A model generated the notes under the pieces. That model was not told the origin of the DNA and did not search any database. It saw only the letters and a list, made by a program, of their open reading frames with translations. DNA of 64,000 nucleotides. It comes from Phycisphaerae bacterium. Lineage in GTDB: Bacteria; Planctomycetota; Phycisphaerae; Phycisphaerales; UBA1924. Position numbers and translations under genes: made by a program. The stretch lies in NCBI GenBank assembly GCA_022180725.1, contig BQMO01000016.1, forward strand, positions 1 through 64,000, written 5' to 3'. Positions 44,698 to 52,805 of the stretch are shown here, one piece after another. Position 1 is the first letter of the stretch, and each line of letters begins with the position of its first letter.

Positions 44698-44771
44698 GGG
44701 AGGCTCCGTGTTCATGGCGTCCACGGCCCGGAACGCGGCGACTGATCGTCCGTCCAACCATGGAACGCCCC

Positions 44772-44777
44772 TACAGT
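44772..44777 (+). promoter_or_regulatory. TAnnnT -10-like element of the cyclophilin gene, leadered
   Basis: TACAGT ends 16 bases before the ATG and AGGGG lies between, so this gene has a short leader. Confidence 0.4.
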
Positions 44778-44793
44778 AGCGCACAGGGGAATC

Positions 44794-45510
44794 ATGGAGA
44801 CCATCATGCGGACGACGTGGATTCGGCGAGCGGCGGTAGCGGCGATCATGACATGCGGCGGGATGGCCTGGGCGCAGGATTCGGCCCCCAAGGCCGACCC
44901 ACCCAAGGACAAACAGCCCGAGAAGGCGCCGGCGGCCACGCCGGGACAGCCCGAGAAATCCCAGGATGAGAAGAAGGAGCGCTACGTGTACGTGAACCTC
45001 AAGACGACCCTCGGCGAGATTGTGCTGGAACTCGACGGCGAGAAGGCCCCGATCAGCGTGAAGAACTTCGTGGAGTACCTCGAGAGCGGGCATTATGACG
45101 GCACGATCTTCCACCGCGTCATTCCCGGGTTCATGGTCCAGGGCGGCGGGTTCGACAAGGACATGAAGCAGAAGTCGACCAAGTCCCCCATCAGGAACGA
45201 GTGGAAGAACGGGCTCAAGAACGTGCGAGGGTCGATCGCCATGGCCCGCACGAGCGACCCCAACTCGGCGACGAGCCAGTTCTTCATCAACGTGGCGGAC
45301 AATGCCTTCCTCGACCAGGACCGGGGCGACGGCGCGGCGTACGCCGTGTTCGGGAAGGTCGTGAAGGGCCTGGACGTGTGCGATCGGATCGTGGCATCCA
45401 AGACCGTCGTGCGCGGCGGGATGCGCGACGTGCCCGAGACACCCATCGTCATCGAGAAGGCGACGAAACTCTCCGCCGAGGACGGCGCCAAGGCCAAAGG
45501 CGGCTCGTAA
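44794..45510 (+). CDS. Secreted peptidyl-prolyl cis-trans isomerase (cyclophilin)
   Basis: A 238-residue protein with a signal peptide (about 1-28, ending AWA), a Lys/Pro/Glu-rich linker and a cyclophilin domain from about 64: [35 protein letters not shown] and [10 protein letters not shown], with the catalytic Arg in FHRV. It accelerates proline isomerisation during folding outside the cytoplasm. AGGGG lies 5 bases before the ATG. Next to the double-thioredoxin gene, it fits an envelope protein-folding set. Confidence 0.94.
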   Translation: METIMRTTWIRRAAVAAIMTCGGMAWAQDSAPKADPPKDKQPEKAPAATPGQPEKSQDEKKERYVYVNLKTTLGEIVLELDGEKAPISVKNFVEYLESGHYDGTIFHRVIPGFMVQGGGFDKDMKQKSTKSPIRNEWKNGLKNVRGSIAMARTSDPNSATSQFFINVADNAFLDQDRGDGAAYAVFGKVVKGLDVCDRIVASKTVVRGGMRDVPETPIVIEKATKLSAEDGAKAKGGS

Positions 45511-45582
45511 CGCGCAGAACGCGGAACGGCGTGGTACCATCGCGGCGCGCGGGGAAGCCCTCGCGTTCCCGGAGGTGCGCGC

Positions 45583-47112
45583 ATGCCCAGATTTTTTCGC
45601 GTTCTGAATCGACGCTTCGGCCCGCTCAGCCATCTCTCACCCGACGAACTGCGCGACCAGCGCCGGCGGATGTTGAAGGTTTCTCTCGCGGCGGGGGCCG
45701 GGCTTCTGCTGAGCGGATGCGCCTCGCTCGGCGGACGTTCCCGGCCCAATGGCAAGCGCGTGGTGATCGTCGGCGCAGGATTCGCCGGGCTGGCCTGCGC
45801 GCACGAACTGCGGGCCGTGGGGTACGACGTGGTGGTGATCGACGCGCGGAAGCGCGTCGGCGGGCGGGTGCTCTCGCTGCGTGATTTCATTCCCGGGAAG
45901 GTCGCCGAGGGCGGGGCCGAACTGATCGGGAGCAACCACGTGCACTGGCAGGCCTACGCCGCCCGGTTCCGGCTGAAGATGCTGGACATGAGCGACGACC
46001 CGGTGCCGATCGAACTGGGCGGACGATTGATCGAAGGTGAGGAAGGCGAAGCGCTGTGGGCGGGGGTGGAGGGCGCATGCTCCAAGATGAACGATCTTGC
46101 CAAGGACGTGGACGCCGAGCAGCCCTGGCGGACGCCGGACGCGGCCCGGTTGGATGCACGCCCGCTCTCGTGGTGGATCCAGGGGCTGGGCGCCCCGCCG
46201 GACGTGAAACTGGCGCTTGCGGCGAACCTGGGGGGCGACAACGGGGTGCCGGTGGATCGGCTGAGTTTGCTGGCGATGCTGAGCCAGGTGAAGGGGGGCG
46301 GGCTGTCGCGGTTCTGGGAGGAAACCGAGGTCGCCCGCTGCGCCGGGGGCAATCAGCAACTGGCGGAGTGCTTCGCGCGCGAACTGGGCTCGTCGCGGCT
46401 GATGCTGGGGACGCCGGCGACGGAGATCCGCGCCGACGGCCCTGCGTCCGCGGTGACGCTGGCGGATGGGACCGTTGTCCAGGGCGATTCGGTGGTGCTG
46501 GCGGTGCCGCCCACGACATGGCCCAAACTGCGGGTCAGGCCCTGGTTCGACCGGGCGGCGGGCGTGCAACTCGGCAGCAACGTGAAGTACCTGACACGCG
46601 TGAAACGTCGGTTCTGGGCGGAAAAAGGCCGCTCGGCGTACACGCTGAGCGACGGGGAGATCAACTGGACCTGGGAGAGCACGGACGGGCAGGGGGATCG
46701 GGGCGAGTTCGGGCTGACGGCGTTCTGCGGCGGCGAGGGGTCCGAGGCGGTGCGGTCGCGGACGCCCGAGGCGCGGGACGCGCGCCTGGCCGAGGCGTTC
46801 GAGGGATGGTTCCCGGGGTACCGCGCGAACCTCGCGGGGGTGCGGTTCATGGATTGGCCTGGTGATCCGTGGACGCTCGGGGCATACTCGGCGTTTGCGC
46901 CGGGGCAGATCACGACGGCAGGGTCGAGGCTGCACGAGGGGCTGGGAAACCTTCAGTTCGCGGGCGAGCACTGCTCGTTCGCGTTCATGGGGTACATGGA
47001 GGGGGCGTTGCACTCGGGGGTGAGCGTGGCGAGGCGGATCGCGGCGCGGGACGGGATGAAGTTGCCGCCGCGGGTTGATCTCCCGGCGGAAGCGGTCGGG
47101 TCGGGGGCGTAG
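45583..47112 (+). CDS. Flavin amine oxidase family protein with Tat-type signal
   Basis: A 509-residue protein. The N terminus carries a twin-arginine-type signal (DQRRRMLKVSLAAGAG) ending in LLSGC, so it is likely a folded flavoprotein exported by Tat and lipidated. The FAD motif VVIVGAGFAGLACAHEL is followed by RKRVGGRVLS and, near the C terminus, GNLQFAGEHCSFAFMGYMEGA, typical of monoamine oxidase-like proteins. The substrate is unknown. TACCAT lies 42 bases and GGAGG 8 bases before the ATG. Confidence 0.9.
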   Translation: MPRFFRVLNRRFGPLSHLSPDELRDQRRRMLKVSLAAGAGLLLSGCASLGGRSRPNGKRVVIVGAGFAGLACAHELRAVGYDVVVIDARKRVGGRVLSLRDFIPGKVAEGGAELIGSNHVHWQAYAARFRLKMLDMSDDPVPIELGGRLIEGEEGEALWAGVEGACSKMNDLAKDVDAEQPWRTPDAARLDARPLSWWIQGLGAPPDVKLALAANLGGDNGVPVDRLSLLAMLSQVKGGGLSRFWEETEVARCAGGNQQLAECFARELGSSRLMLGTPATEIRADGPASAVTLADGTVVQGDSVVLAVPPTTWPKLRVRPWFDRAAGVQLGSNVKYLTRVKRRFWAEKGRSAYTLSDGEINWTWESTDGQGDRGEFGLTAFCGGEGSEAVRSRTPEARDARLAEAFEGWFPGYRANLAGVRFMDWPGDPWTLGAYSAFAPGQITTAGSRLHEGLGNLQFAGEHCSFAFMGYMEGALHSGVSVARRIAARDGMKLPPRVDLPAEAVGSGA

Positions 47113-48372
47113 TCATCGTGGGATGTTCTTGCCCTGAGGATCGGTGTCGGAGGATTGGGTGCGCGCGAGTTCGTCGCGCAGGGCGGCGTCGATGAAGTGC
47201 TCGATGCGGTGGGCGGGGTCATGGAGGTGGTCGGTGGGGAGGCGGAGGTTCTCGGCGAGGAAGGACTCCCAGAGACGATGCCCGCGGATGATGGCGCGGG
47301 CGTAGGCGAGGCCGCGCGGGGTAAGCGCGGGTCCGGTCGCCCCGGCGGAGACCAGGCCGCGGAGGTTGAGGAGCACCACTGCCACGGGGTTGGGTGGGCG
47401 AACGTCGTGAGGCGCGGAGCCTTCGTGCGTGCGGTACAGGTCGGCGAGAAGGTCCTCCTGGCGGATGCGCAGGGTGAGCGCGGCGCGTCGCCACGCCTGG
47501 GGGATCAGGCCTTGGGTCGGTGAGCCGAAGAGCGCCAGCGTGAACTGCGCGCCCAGGGCGATGCTGATGGCCCCGGCGACGGAGGTGTTCAGGCGAACCG
47601 CGAGGAGGTACCCCCCCACCGCGCCAATCACGGCGACGGCGGCGGCGATCCAGAGCATGCGTGATAGACGCGTGGTGAGAAGGGAGGCCGTCGCCCCGGG
47701 CACGATGAGCATGGCGACGACGAGGATGGAGCCGACGGCCTCGAAGGCGGCGACGCAGGTGGCGGCGATCATGGCGAGCAGGGCGTGGTGGATGATCCCG
47801 GCGCGGAACCCCATCGCGGTGGCCAGTTCGGGATCGAAGGAGGACAGAGCGAGTTCCTTGCTGAAGAGTCCGAGGAGGGTGACGTTGATCAGAGCGCACG
47901 GGGCGAGGACGAGGAGCGAGCGGGGCACGTGCATGCCGAAGATGGGGCGCGTGTCGAGGGCGGCGGCGTCGATGAGACCGTAGAGCACGCACCCGGCGTC
48001 GAGGTCGACGTTGCGGGCGAAGAGGCTGAGGAGGAGGACGCCGAGGGCGAACAGGGAGGTGAAGACTACGCCGAGGGCGGCGTCCTCGGGAACGCGTCCG
48101 AGTCGCGCCACGCCCGAGGAGATCGCGGCGGTTGCCAGCCCGGCGACAAGGGCGCCCACGAGCATGGGCAGGACGCCACGGGAGCCGGTGAGCAGGAAGG
48201 CGATTACCAGGCCCGGGAGGATGGCGTGGGAAATGGCATCGCCGAGCATGGAAAGACGGCGGAGGACGAGGTAGACCCCGGGCGTGCCGCAGGCGACGCC
48301 GCACGAGGCGGCGACGGCGATGGTCCACCAGTCGGCAGGGGCGAGCGCGGGCATGGAGGCGAGGGTGGACAT
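47113..48372 (-). CDS. Metal ABC permease fused to DtxR/MntR-like domain (second permease)
   Basis: A 419-residue protein. Residues about 10-285 form a ZnuB/TroC-type permease with 8-9 helices and the RRLSMLGDAISHAILPG cytosolic loop. Residues about 285-410 resemble a complete DtxR-type regulator: a winged-helix part (QEDLLADLYRTHEG, ALTPRGLAYARAIIRGHRLWE) and the metal-binding domain with HRLWE and HRIEH, which keep likely ligand His/Glu residues. Last gene of the operon; it follows the other fused permease by 8 bases. A direct metal-sensing brake on transport is an inference. Confidence 0.9.
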   Translation of the reverse strand: MSTLASMPALAPADWWTIAVAASCGVACGTPGVYLVLRRLSMLGDAISHAILPGLVIAFLLTGSRGVLPMLVGALVAGLATAAISSGVARLGRVPEDAALGVVFTSLFALGVLLLSLFARNVDLDAGCVLYGLIDAAALDTRPIFGMHVPRSLLVLAPCALINVTLLGLFSKELALSSFDPELATAMGFRAGIIHHALLAMIAATCVAAFEAVGSILVVAMLIVPGATASLLTTRLSRMLWIAAAVAVIGAVGGYLLAVRLNTSVAGAISIALGAQFTLALFGSPTQGLIPQAWRRAALTLRIRQEDLLADLYRTHEGSAPHDVRPPNPVAVVLLNLRGLVSAGATGPALTPRGLAYARAIIRGHRLWESFLAENLRLPTDHLHDPAHRIEHFIDAALRDELARTQSSDTDPQGKNIPR

Positions 48373-48380
48373 GGGTGTGG

Positions 48381-49709
48381 CTAGAGAAACGGGTCGCGCG
48401 CCGGCTCGGCACCGACGGGATGAGGGGAGTGGGGGAACGGGCCAGGCAACCGACCCTGCGTCCGTAGGCGGCCCTCGAGTCGGGCGATGACCTCGGGAGG
48501 AAGAAGGTGTTCGAGGGCGTCGGCATCGCGGTCGACGTGATCGGGCGCGATCGACGCGGAATCGATGAGGAAGAGTTCCCAGAGGCGGTGGGCGCGGACA
48601 ACCGCCGCGGCCCGCGTTCGACCCGAGGGCGTCAGGGCGACAGGCCCTGCCGCGTCGTGCGACGAGGGTTCGATCAATCCTTGCCGAGCCGCAAGGCTCG
48701 TGGCCTGTCGGAGTTGGGCCGGGGTCCATGCACGGCGCGAGGCAAGCGGCGGAACTGATACGCCCGCGGAGGACGGCTCGTCCTGCTCGTAAAGGGATCG
48801 CAGGAGATTCTCGACCAGGATGCGGCGCCGCAGGGTGCGACGGCGCAACCACGCGGCGAGAACACCACGGCGCGGAGCGAGGAGGAACGACGCGGCGAAG
48901 AGGAGGGCGGCGGCGACGGCGATGGCGGGGCCGGCCGAGACGCGCTCGGCCAGCGCACTGGCGCCCGCGCCCAGGACACCGGATGAGGCGCCGAAGAGGC
49001 CGGCGAGGAACAGGACTGGGACGAATCGGTCGGACCAGAACCGGGCGGCGGCGGCGGGGATGATGAGCAGCGCCACGGCCAGCACCGCCCCCACCGCGGG
49101 CAGGGCGATGACCGTGCACAGGCAGATGAGGCCCATGAGCAGCAGGTCGAGGAACAGCACGCGCCGCCCGAGCGAAGCGGCGTAGGCGCGGTCGAAGCAG
49201 AGCAGGCGGAGTTCCTTGTAGAAGAGCGCGACGGCGAGCAGAATGGCCACCGCCACGCCGGCGATGAGGAGCACGTCCTGGCGGATCATGCCCGCGGCCT
49301 TGCCGAAGAGGAAGGAATCCAGCCCGGCGCGGGCGCCGGAGGGCTGGTTCTGGATGATCCGCGAGAGCGCGATGCCCAGCCCGAAGAACACGGAGAGCAC
49401 CACGGCGATGACGGCGTCCTCCTTGAGCCGGGTGTGCGCGCGGATCAGCGTGATGCACAGCACGGCGAACAGGCCGAAGACCAGCGCCCCGGCGAGGAAG
49501 GCGGGAAAGTTCCGGTCTCCCACGACGAAGTAGGCGGCGCAGACGCCGGGGAGGGAGGCGTGCGCGACGGCGTCACCGACAAGGGCCCGCCGGCGGAGCA
49601 CGGCGAAGGCGCCGATGACCCCCGACGCCATCCCCAGCAGCAGCACGCCCAACAACACCACTCGGGTGTTCGCGTCCTGCAGGGTGATGAGTCGCCAGAC
49701 GTCGGACAC
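48381..49709 (-). CDS. Metal ABC permease fused to DtxR/MntR-like domain (first permease)
   Basis: A 442-residue paralogue of the next gene: permease part (about 10-280, with RRRALVGDAVAHASLPG), then a DtxR-like extension (about 285-430) with LVENLLRSLYEQDE, a winged helix (ALTPSGRTRAAAVVRAHRLWE) and a metal domain with DADALEHLLPPEV. The Cys position of DtxR is Asp here and His in the sister protein, so the two sensors may differ in metal preference. Start codon GTG, 2 bases after the ATPase stop. Confidence 0.9.
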   Translation of the reverse strand: MSDVWRLITLQDANTRVVLLGVLLLGMASGVIGAFAVLRRRALVGDAVAHASLPGVCAAYFVVGDRNFPAFLAGALVFGLFAVLCITLIRAHTRLKEDAVIAVVLSVFFGLGIALSRIIQNQPSGARAGLDSFLFGKAAGMIRQDVLLIAGVAVAILLAVALFYKELRLLCFDRAYAASLGRRVLFLDLLLMGLICLCTVIALPAVGAVLAVALLIIPAAAARFWSDRFVPVLFLAGLFGASSGVLGAGASALAERVSAGPAIAVAAALLFAASFLLAPRRGVLAAWLRRRTLRRRILVENLLRSLYEQDEPSSAGVSVPPLASRRAWTPAQLRQATSLAARQGLIEPSSHDAAGPVALTPSGRTRAAAVVRAHRLWELFLIDSASIAPDHVDRDADALEHLLPPEVIARLEGRLRTQGRLPGPFPHSPHPVGAEPARDPFL

Positions 49710-49711
49710 GG

Positions 49712-50473
49712 CTAGGCCTTTCGGATGGCCTCGGCGGCCTCGTCGAGGAGGGTGAGCCGCCCGCCGTAGGTCTTCTGGAGGTTTTCGTGCGTGAATACAG
49801 AGGCCACGTCACCCGCGGCGACCAGTCGCAGGTTGAGCATGACGACAAAGTCGAAGTACTCGGGGACGGTCTGGAGGTCGTGGTGGACGGCGACGACGGT
49901 ACGACCCTGATTGCGCATGGCGCGCAGGAGCAGGACGATGGCCTGCTCGGTGGCGGCGTCAACCCCGGCGAAGGGTTCGTCCATGAGGTACAGGGCGGCC
50001 TCCTGGACGAGCGCCCGGGCGATGAAGACGCGTTGTTGCTGCCCGCCGCTGAGTTGGCTGATCTGCCGGTCAGCGAAGGACCCCATGCCGACCTGGTCGA
50101 GCGCGGTTCGGGCGGCCTCGAAGTCGGCACGGCGCGGCGGACGGAGCCACCCGAGCCGGCCGTAGCGGCCCATCGTGACCACGTCGAGCACAGAAACGGG
50201 AAAGTCCCAATCGACGCTCTCGCGCTGGGGGACATAGGCGACTTGGGAGCGCTGCGCGCGGAGGTCGTTCCCAAAGACGCGGACATACCCGCTGGCGAGG
50301 GGCACCAGGCCCAGGACGGCCTTGAGAAGCGTGGACTTGCCCGCGCCGTTCGGGCCGACGACGGCGACAAGTCGGCCGGCGGGAATCTCCACGTCGACAT
50401 CCCACAGCACCGGGCGCTTGTGGTACGCCACGGTCAGGTCGTGCACTTCAATGGCGGATGGTGAGGGGGCCAT
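49712..50473 (-). CDS. Metal ABC ATPase (MntB/ZnuC type)
   Basis: A 253-residue ATPase: Walker A GPNGAGKST, Q-loop YVPQRESVDWDFPVSV, signature LSGGQQQRVFIARAL, Walker B LYLMDEPFAGVD and switch His in VHHDL. The DWDFPV and MGRYGRLGWLR segments are typical of Mn/Zn/Fe importers of the MntABC/TroABCD type. It lies between the binding protein (7 bases) and the first permease (2 bases). Confidence 0.95.
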   Translation of the reverse strand: MAPSPSAIEVHDLTVAYHKRPVLWDVDVEIPAGRLVAVVGPNGAGKSTLLKAVLGLVPLASGYVRVFGNDLRAQRSQVAYVPQRESVDWDFPVSVLDVVTMGRYGRLGWLRPPRRADFEAARTALDQVGMGSFADRQISQLSGGQQQRVFIARALVQEAALYLMDEPFAGVDAATEQAIVLLLRAMRNQGRTVVAVHHDLQTVPEYFDFVVMLNLRLVAAGDVASVFTHENLQKTYGGRLTLLDEAAEAIRKA

Positions 50474-50480
50474 GGCGTTG

Positions 50481-51407
50481 CTATCGGCGATCGGGGGCGG
50501 CGAGGCCTTCGAGGATGGTGCGGACGTTGTGGCGGACCATGCCCTCGTAGGTGCCCTCGGGTGTGCCGGGCGCCCCCATGGCGTCGGAGAAGAGCGAGCC
50601 GCCGACGCGGACCTCGTGCCCGCGGGCGCGGCAGCCCTCGCGGAGGGCCTCGATCGTGCGCGGGGGCACGCTGGTCTCGACGAAGACGGCGGGGATGCGC
50701 CGGGCCACGAGCAGGTCCACCAGGGCGTTGATGTCCTTCAGGGCGGCCTCGGAATCGGTGGAGAGGCCCTGGATGGCGTGCACTTCCAGCCCGTAGGCAC
50801 GCCCGAAGTACCCGAAGGCGTCGTGCGCCGTCACGAGCACGCGGGCCTCGGGGGGGAGGGCGGCGAGGGCGTCGCGCGCTTCGGCATGAAGGGCGAGGAG
50901 ACGGACGCGGTAGGCGTCGGCGTTGGCGGCGAAGTCGGCGGCGTGGGCCGGGGCGTACCGCGTCAGGGCGTCCTGCACGGGTGCGATCGTCTGCGACCAG
51001 AGTTCGACGTCGAACCAGACGTGCGGATCATGCGCGCCGTCCACGGCCATGAGCCGGGCGGGATCGATGTGCTCGGCGACCGCGATCACGGGCTTCGTAC
51101 GGCTGAGTTGCTCGAGCACTTCGCCCATTTTGCCCTCCAGGTGCAGGCCGCTGTAGACGATGAGGTCGGCGTCGCTGAGCAGCCGAACGTCCCCGGGGCT
51201 GGGCTTGTAGAGGTGCGGGTCGACGCCCTCGCCCATGAGGGCGACGACCTGGGCGTGCGGTCCGGCGATGTGACGGACGACATCGGCGACCATGCCGGTG
51301 GTGCAGACGATGCGCGGGATGGTCGCGCTCGGCGGGGCGGGCGAATCACACCCGGCCACGAAGAGCGCCCCCAGGGCGAGCAGGCCGAGCATCCTCCGTC
51401 GAATCAT
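50481..51407 (-). CDS. Metal-binding lipoprotein of the ABC importer (TroA/MntC/ZnuA family)
   Basis: A 308-residue lipoprotein (lipobox VAGC at about 17-20) with the cluster A-I pattern: IVCTTGMVADVVRHIAG, GEGVDPHLYKPSPGD (first His ligand), HDPHVWFD (second His), VTAHDAFGYFGRAYG (third His) and FVETSVPPRTIE (acidic ligand). There is no His-rich loop as in ZnuA, so manganese or iron is more likely than zinc. First gene of the four-gene operon; GGAGG lies 6 bases before the ATG, and operator 1 begins 30 bases upstream. Confidence 0.94.
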   Translation of the reverse strand: MIRRRMLGLLALGALFVAGCDSPAPPSATIPRIVCTTGMVADVVRHIAGPHAQVVALMGEGVDPHLYKPSPGDVRLLSDADLIVYSGLHLEGKMGEVLEQLSRTKPVIAVAEHIDPARLMAVDGAHDPHVWFDVELWSQTIAPVQDALTRYAPAHAADFAANADAYRVRLLALHAEARDALAALPPEARVLVTAHDAFGYFGRAYGLEVHAIQGLSTDSEAALKDINALVDLLVARRIPAVFVETSVPPRTIEALREGCRARGHEVRVGGSLFSDAMGAPGTPEGTYEGMVRHNVRTILEGLAAPDRR

Positions 51408-51436
51408 GGTGAACCTCCGAGCCGTATTGATTTGCG

Positions 51437-51454
51437 ATGTAGTCTAGGCTACAT
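51437..51454. promoter_or_regulatory. Putative MntR operator 1
   Basis: ATGTAGTCTAGGCTACAT, a palindrome with one mismatch. It covers TAGACT and TAGCCT, the only TAnnnT hexamers that could serve as a -10 for the importer operon, so a bound repressor would block transcription. Confidence 0.78.
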
Positions 51455-51474
51455 TCGGTATTCGATCCACGCTA

Positions 51475-51492
51475 TTGTAGCCAAGGCTACAT
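51475..51492. promoter_or_regulatory. Putative MntR operator 2
   Basis: TTGTAGCCAAGGCTACAT, with a perfect palindrome TGTAGCC-AA-GGCTACA inside. Its centre lies 38 bases from that of operator 1. It overlaps a TATTGT hexamer and ends just before the GGAGG of the outer-membrane gene. Confidence 0.8.
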
Positions 51493-51501
51493 GGAGGTCC
51501 T

Positions 51502-52236
51502 ATGACGGCGTTCGCCGCCGTGCTCGCCCACACGCTACCGCCGGCGTTGCCGCCGGACCCGTTGGTGTCGGATCGACCCGATTTTACCGAATCGACCGGG
51601 ACGATCGCGGCCGGGCGGGTACAGATCGAGGGCGGCCTGACCGCGGCGTGGGGCGACCATGCCCGGACCATCGCCGGCCCGGAACTGCTCGTCCGTCTCG
51701 GGCTGGGTGATCGGTTGGAGTTGCGTCTGGCGCCGCCCGGGTTGGCGCATGACGGCGACGACACCGGGTGGACGGATGCGAACGTGGGGTTCAAACTGCG
51801 ACTTTCCACCGATGGGCCGCGGGGGCTGGCGTGGAGCATGATCGGGCAGTTGGCGATTCCCAGCGGGGACGCCACCTTCGGGGCCGAATCACCCGAGCCG
51901 GAAATCAAGGTGCTCTGGTCCTTTGATCTGAACGACCGCGTGAGTCTCGCGGGGAACGTGAACTGTGCCGCGCGATCGGATACTGACGGCGGGCTGTTCG
52001 TCGAACCTTCGGTATCGCTCTCGCTGGGCGTGGCGATTTCCGATCGACTCGGTGTGTTCGCGGAAGGATTCGCGTTCTATCCGATCGGAGGCGGAGAAGC
52101 CGCTGCGTGGTACCTCAACGCGGGTGCGACCTACGCGCTGACGCCGGACCTGCAACTCGACGCGCGGATCGGAACTGGGCTGGGCGGCCCGGCCGACGAA
52201 CTCTTCGCGGGCCTTGGGATCGCGGTGCGATACTGA
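51502..52236 (+). CDS. Outer-membrane beta-barrel protein, putative metal porin
   Basis: A 244-residue protein with a short signal-like N terminus (MTAFAAVLAHTLPPALPP) and then SDRPDFTESTGTIAAGRVQIEGGL, the start of a barrel family often named after phenol MetA degradation proteins. Alternating strands follow to the C-terminal aromatic (RY). The family is thought to form outer-membrane channels. Its GGAGG ribosome site is adjacent to operator 2 and its promoter lies in the same palindrome region as the importer operon, so it is probably controlled by the same metal. Uptake of that metal across the outer membrane is an inference. Confidence 0.8.
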   Translation: MTAFAAVLAHTLPPALPPDPLVSDRPDFTESTGTIAAGRVQIEGGLTAAWGDHARTIAGPELLVRLGLGDRLELRLAPPGLAHDGDDTGWTDANVGFKLRLSTDGPRGLAWSMIGQLAIPSGDATFGAESPEPEIKVLWSFDLNDRVSLAGNVNCAARSDTDGGLFVEPSVSLSLGVAISDRLGVFAEGFAFYPIGGGEAAAWYLNAGATYALTPDLQLDARIGTGLGGPADELFAGLGIAVRY

Positions 52237-52249
52237 GTCGAGCGGCGGG

Positions 52250-52255
52250 TATGCT
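52250..52255 (+). promoter_or_regulatory. TAnnnT -10-like element of mntR
   Basis: TATGCT ends 5 bases before the ATG at 52261, supporting this start over a TTG at 52255. Confidence 0.5.
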
Positions 52256-52260
52256 TGGCA

Positions 52261-52713
52261 ATGCCCGGCGCGAAACGGTCACGCACGACAAACTCGGGCC
52301 CCCGCTGGGCCTTGGCATCCCAGGCCGAACGGTTCCGCTCGGCACGGGCGGCGCACGCGGACGAGACAGCGGAGGACTACGCCGAGGCGATCGCCGACCT
52401 GATCGCGCGCGAGGGGAGCGCCCGGGTGACCGCCCTGGCGGCGTGCCTTGGCGTCAGCCACGTGACGGTGATCCGGGCGTTGGCGCGGCTGTCGCGCGGC
52501 GGGTTGGTGGTGGTCATGCCGTACAAGGGCGTCGCGCTGACGCGGGCCGGGCGGGCGTTGGCGGCCCGGGCGAAGCATCGGCACGGGGTGGTGCTCGCGT
52601 TTCTGCGGGCGTTGGGGGTGCCGGCGCGCGTGGCGGAGACCGACGCGGAGGGCCTGGAGCACCACGTCAGCCCGGCGACGCTCCGGGCGATGGAACGGTT
52701 CGTGAAGCGGTAG
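52261..52713 (+). CDS. mntR: Manganese-responsive regulator MntR (DtxR family)
   Basis: A 150-residue DtxR-family repressor with a winged helix (about 45-100, ARVTALAACLGVSHVTVIRALARL) and metal-binding/dimerisation part. Aligned with Bacillus subtilis MntR, all six manganese ligands (D8, E11, H77, E99, E102, H103) are present as Asp39, Glu42, His108, Glu130, Glu133 and His134, each shifted by 31 residues because of an N-terminal extension. There is no SH3-like domain. It lies downstream of the barrel gene, has its own -10-like hexamer, and is the obvious regulator of the two palindromes. Confidence 0.95.
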   Translation: MPGAKRSRTTNSGPRWALASQAERFRSARAAHADETAEDYAEAIADLIAREGSARVTALAACLGVSHVTVIRALARLSRGGLVVVMPYKGVALTRAGRALAARAKHRHGVVLAFLRALGVPARVAETDAEGLEHHVSPATLRAMERFVKR

Positions 52714-52742
52714 CGGCGTTGCACGCCCGCCCCCGAGTCTGG

Positions 52743-52748
52743 TAGGCT
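52743..52748 (+). promoter_or_regulatory. TAnnnT -10-like element of the OPT transporter gene
   Basis: TAGGCT lies 57 bases before the ATG at 52806; the predicted leader would contain the hairpin at 52767. Confidence 0.35.
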
Positions 52749-52766
52749 GCGGCGAACGCATCTTTC

Positions 52767-52787
52767 CCCCGACGGAAGCCGTCGGGG
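52767..52787 (+). promoter_or_regulatory. Perfect leader hairpin before the OPT gene
   Basis: CCCCGACGG (52767-52775) and CCGTCGGGG (52779-52787) pair completely around a 3-base loop. No T tract follows, so it is either a leader structure or a weak mntR terminator. Confidence 0.55.
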
Positions 52788-52805
52788 CCGGAGCACATCA
52801 CACTC

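Noticed and set aside
52767..52787. Hairpin as a rho-independent terminator of mntR
   Set aside because: The stem is strong, but no run of T follows, so I list it as a leader element instead.
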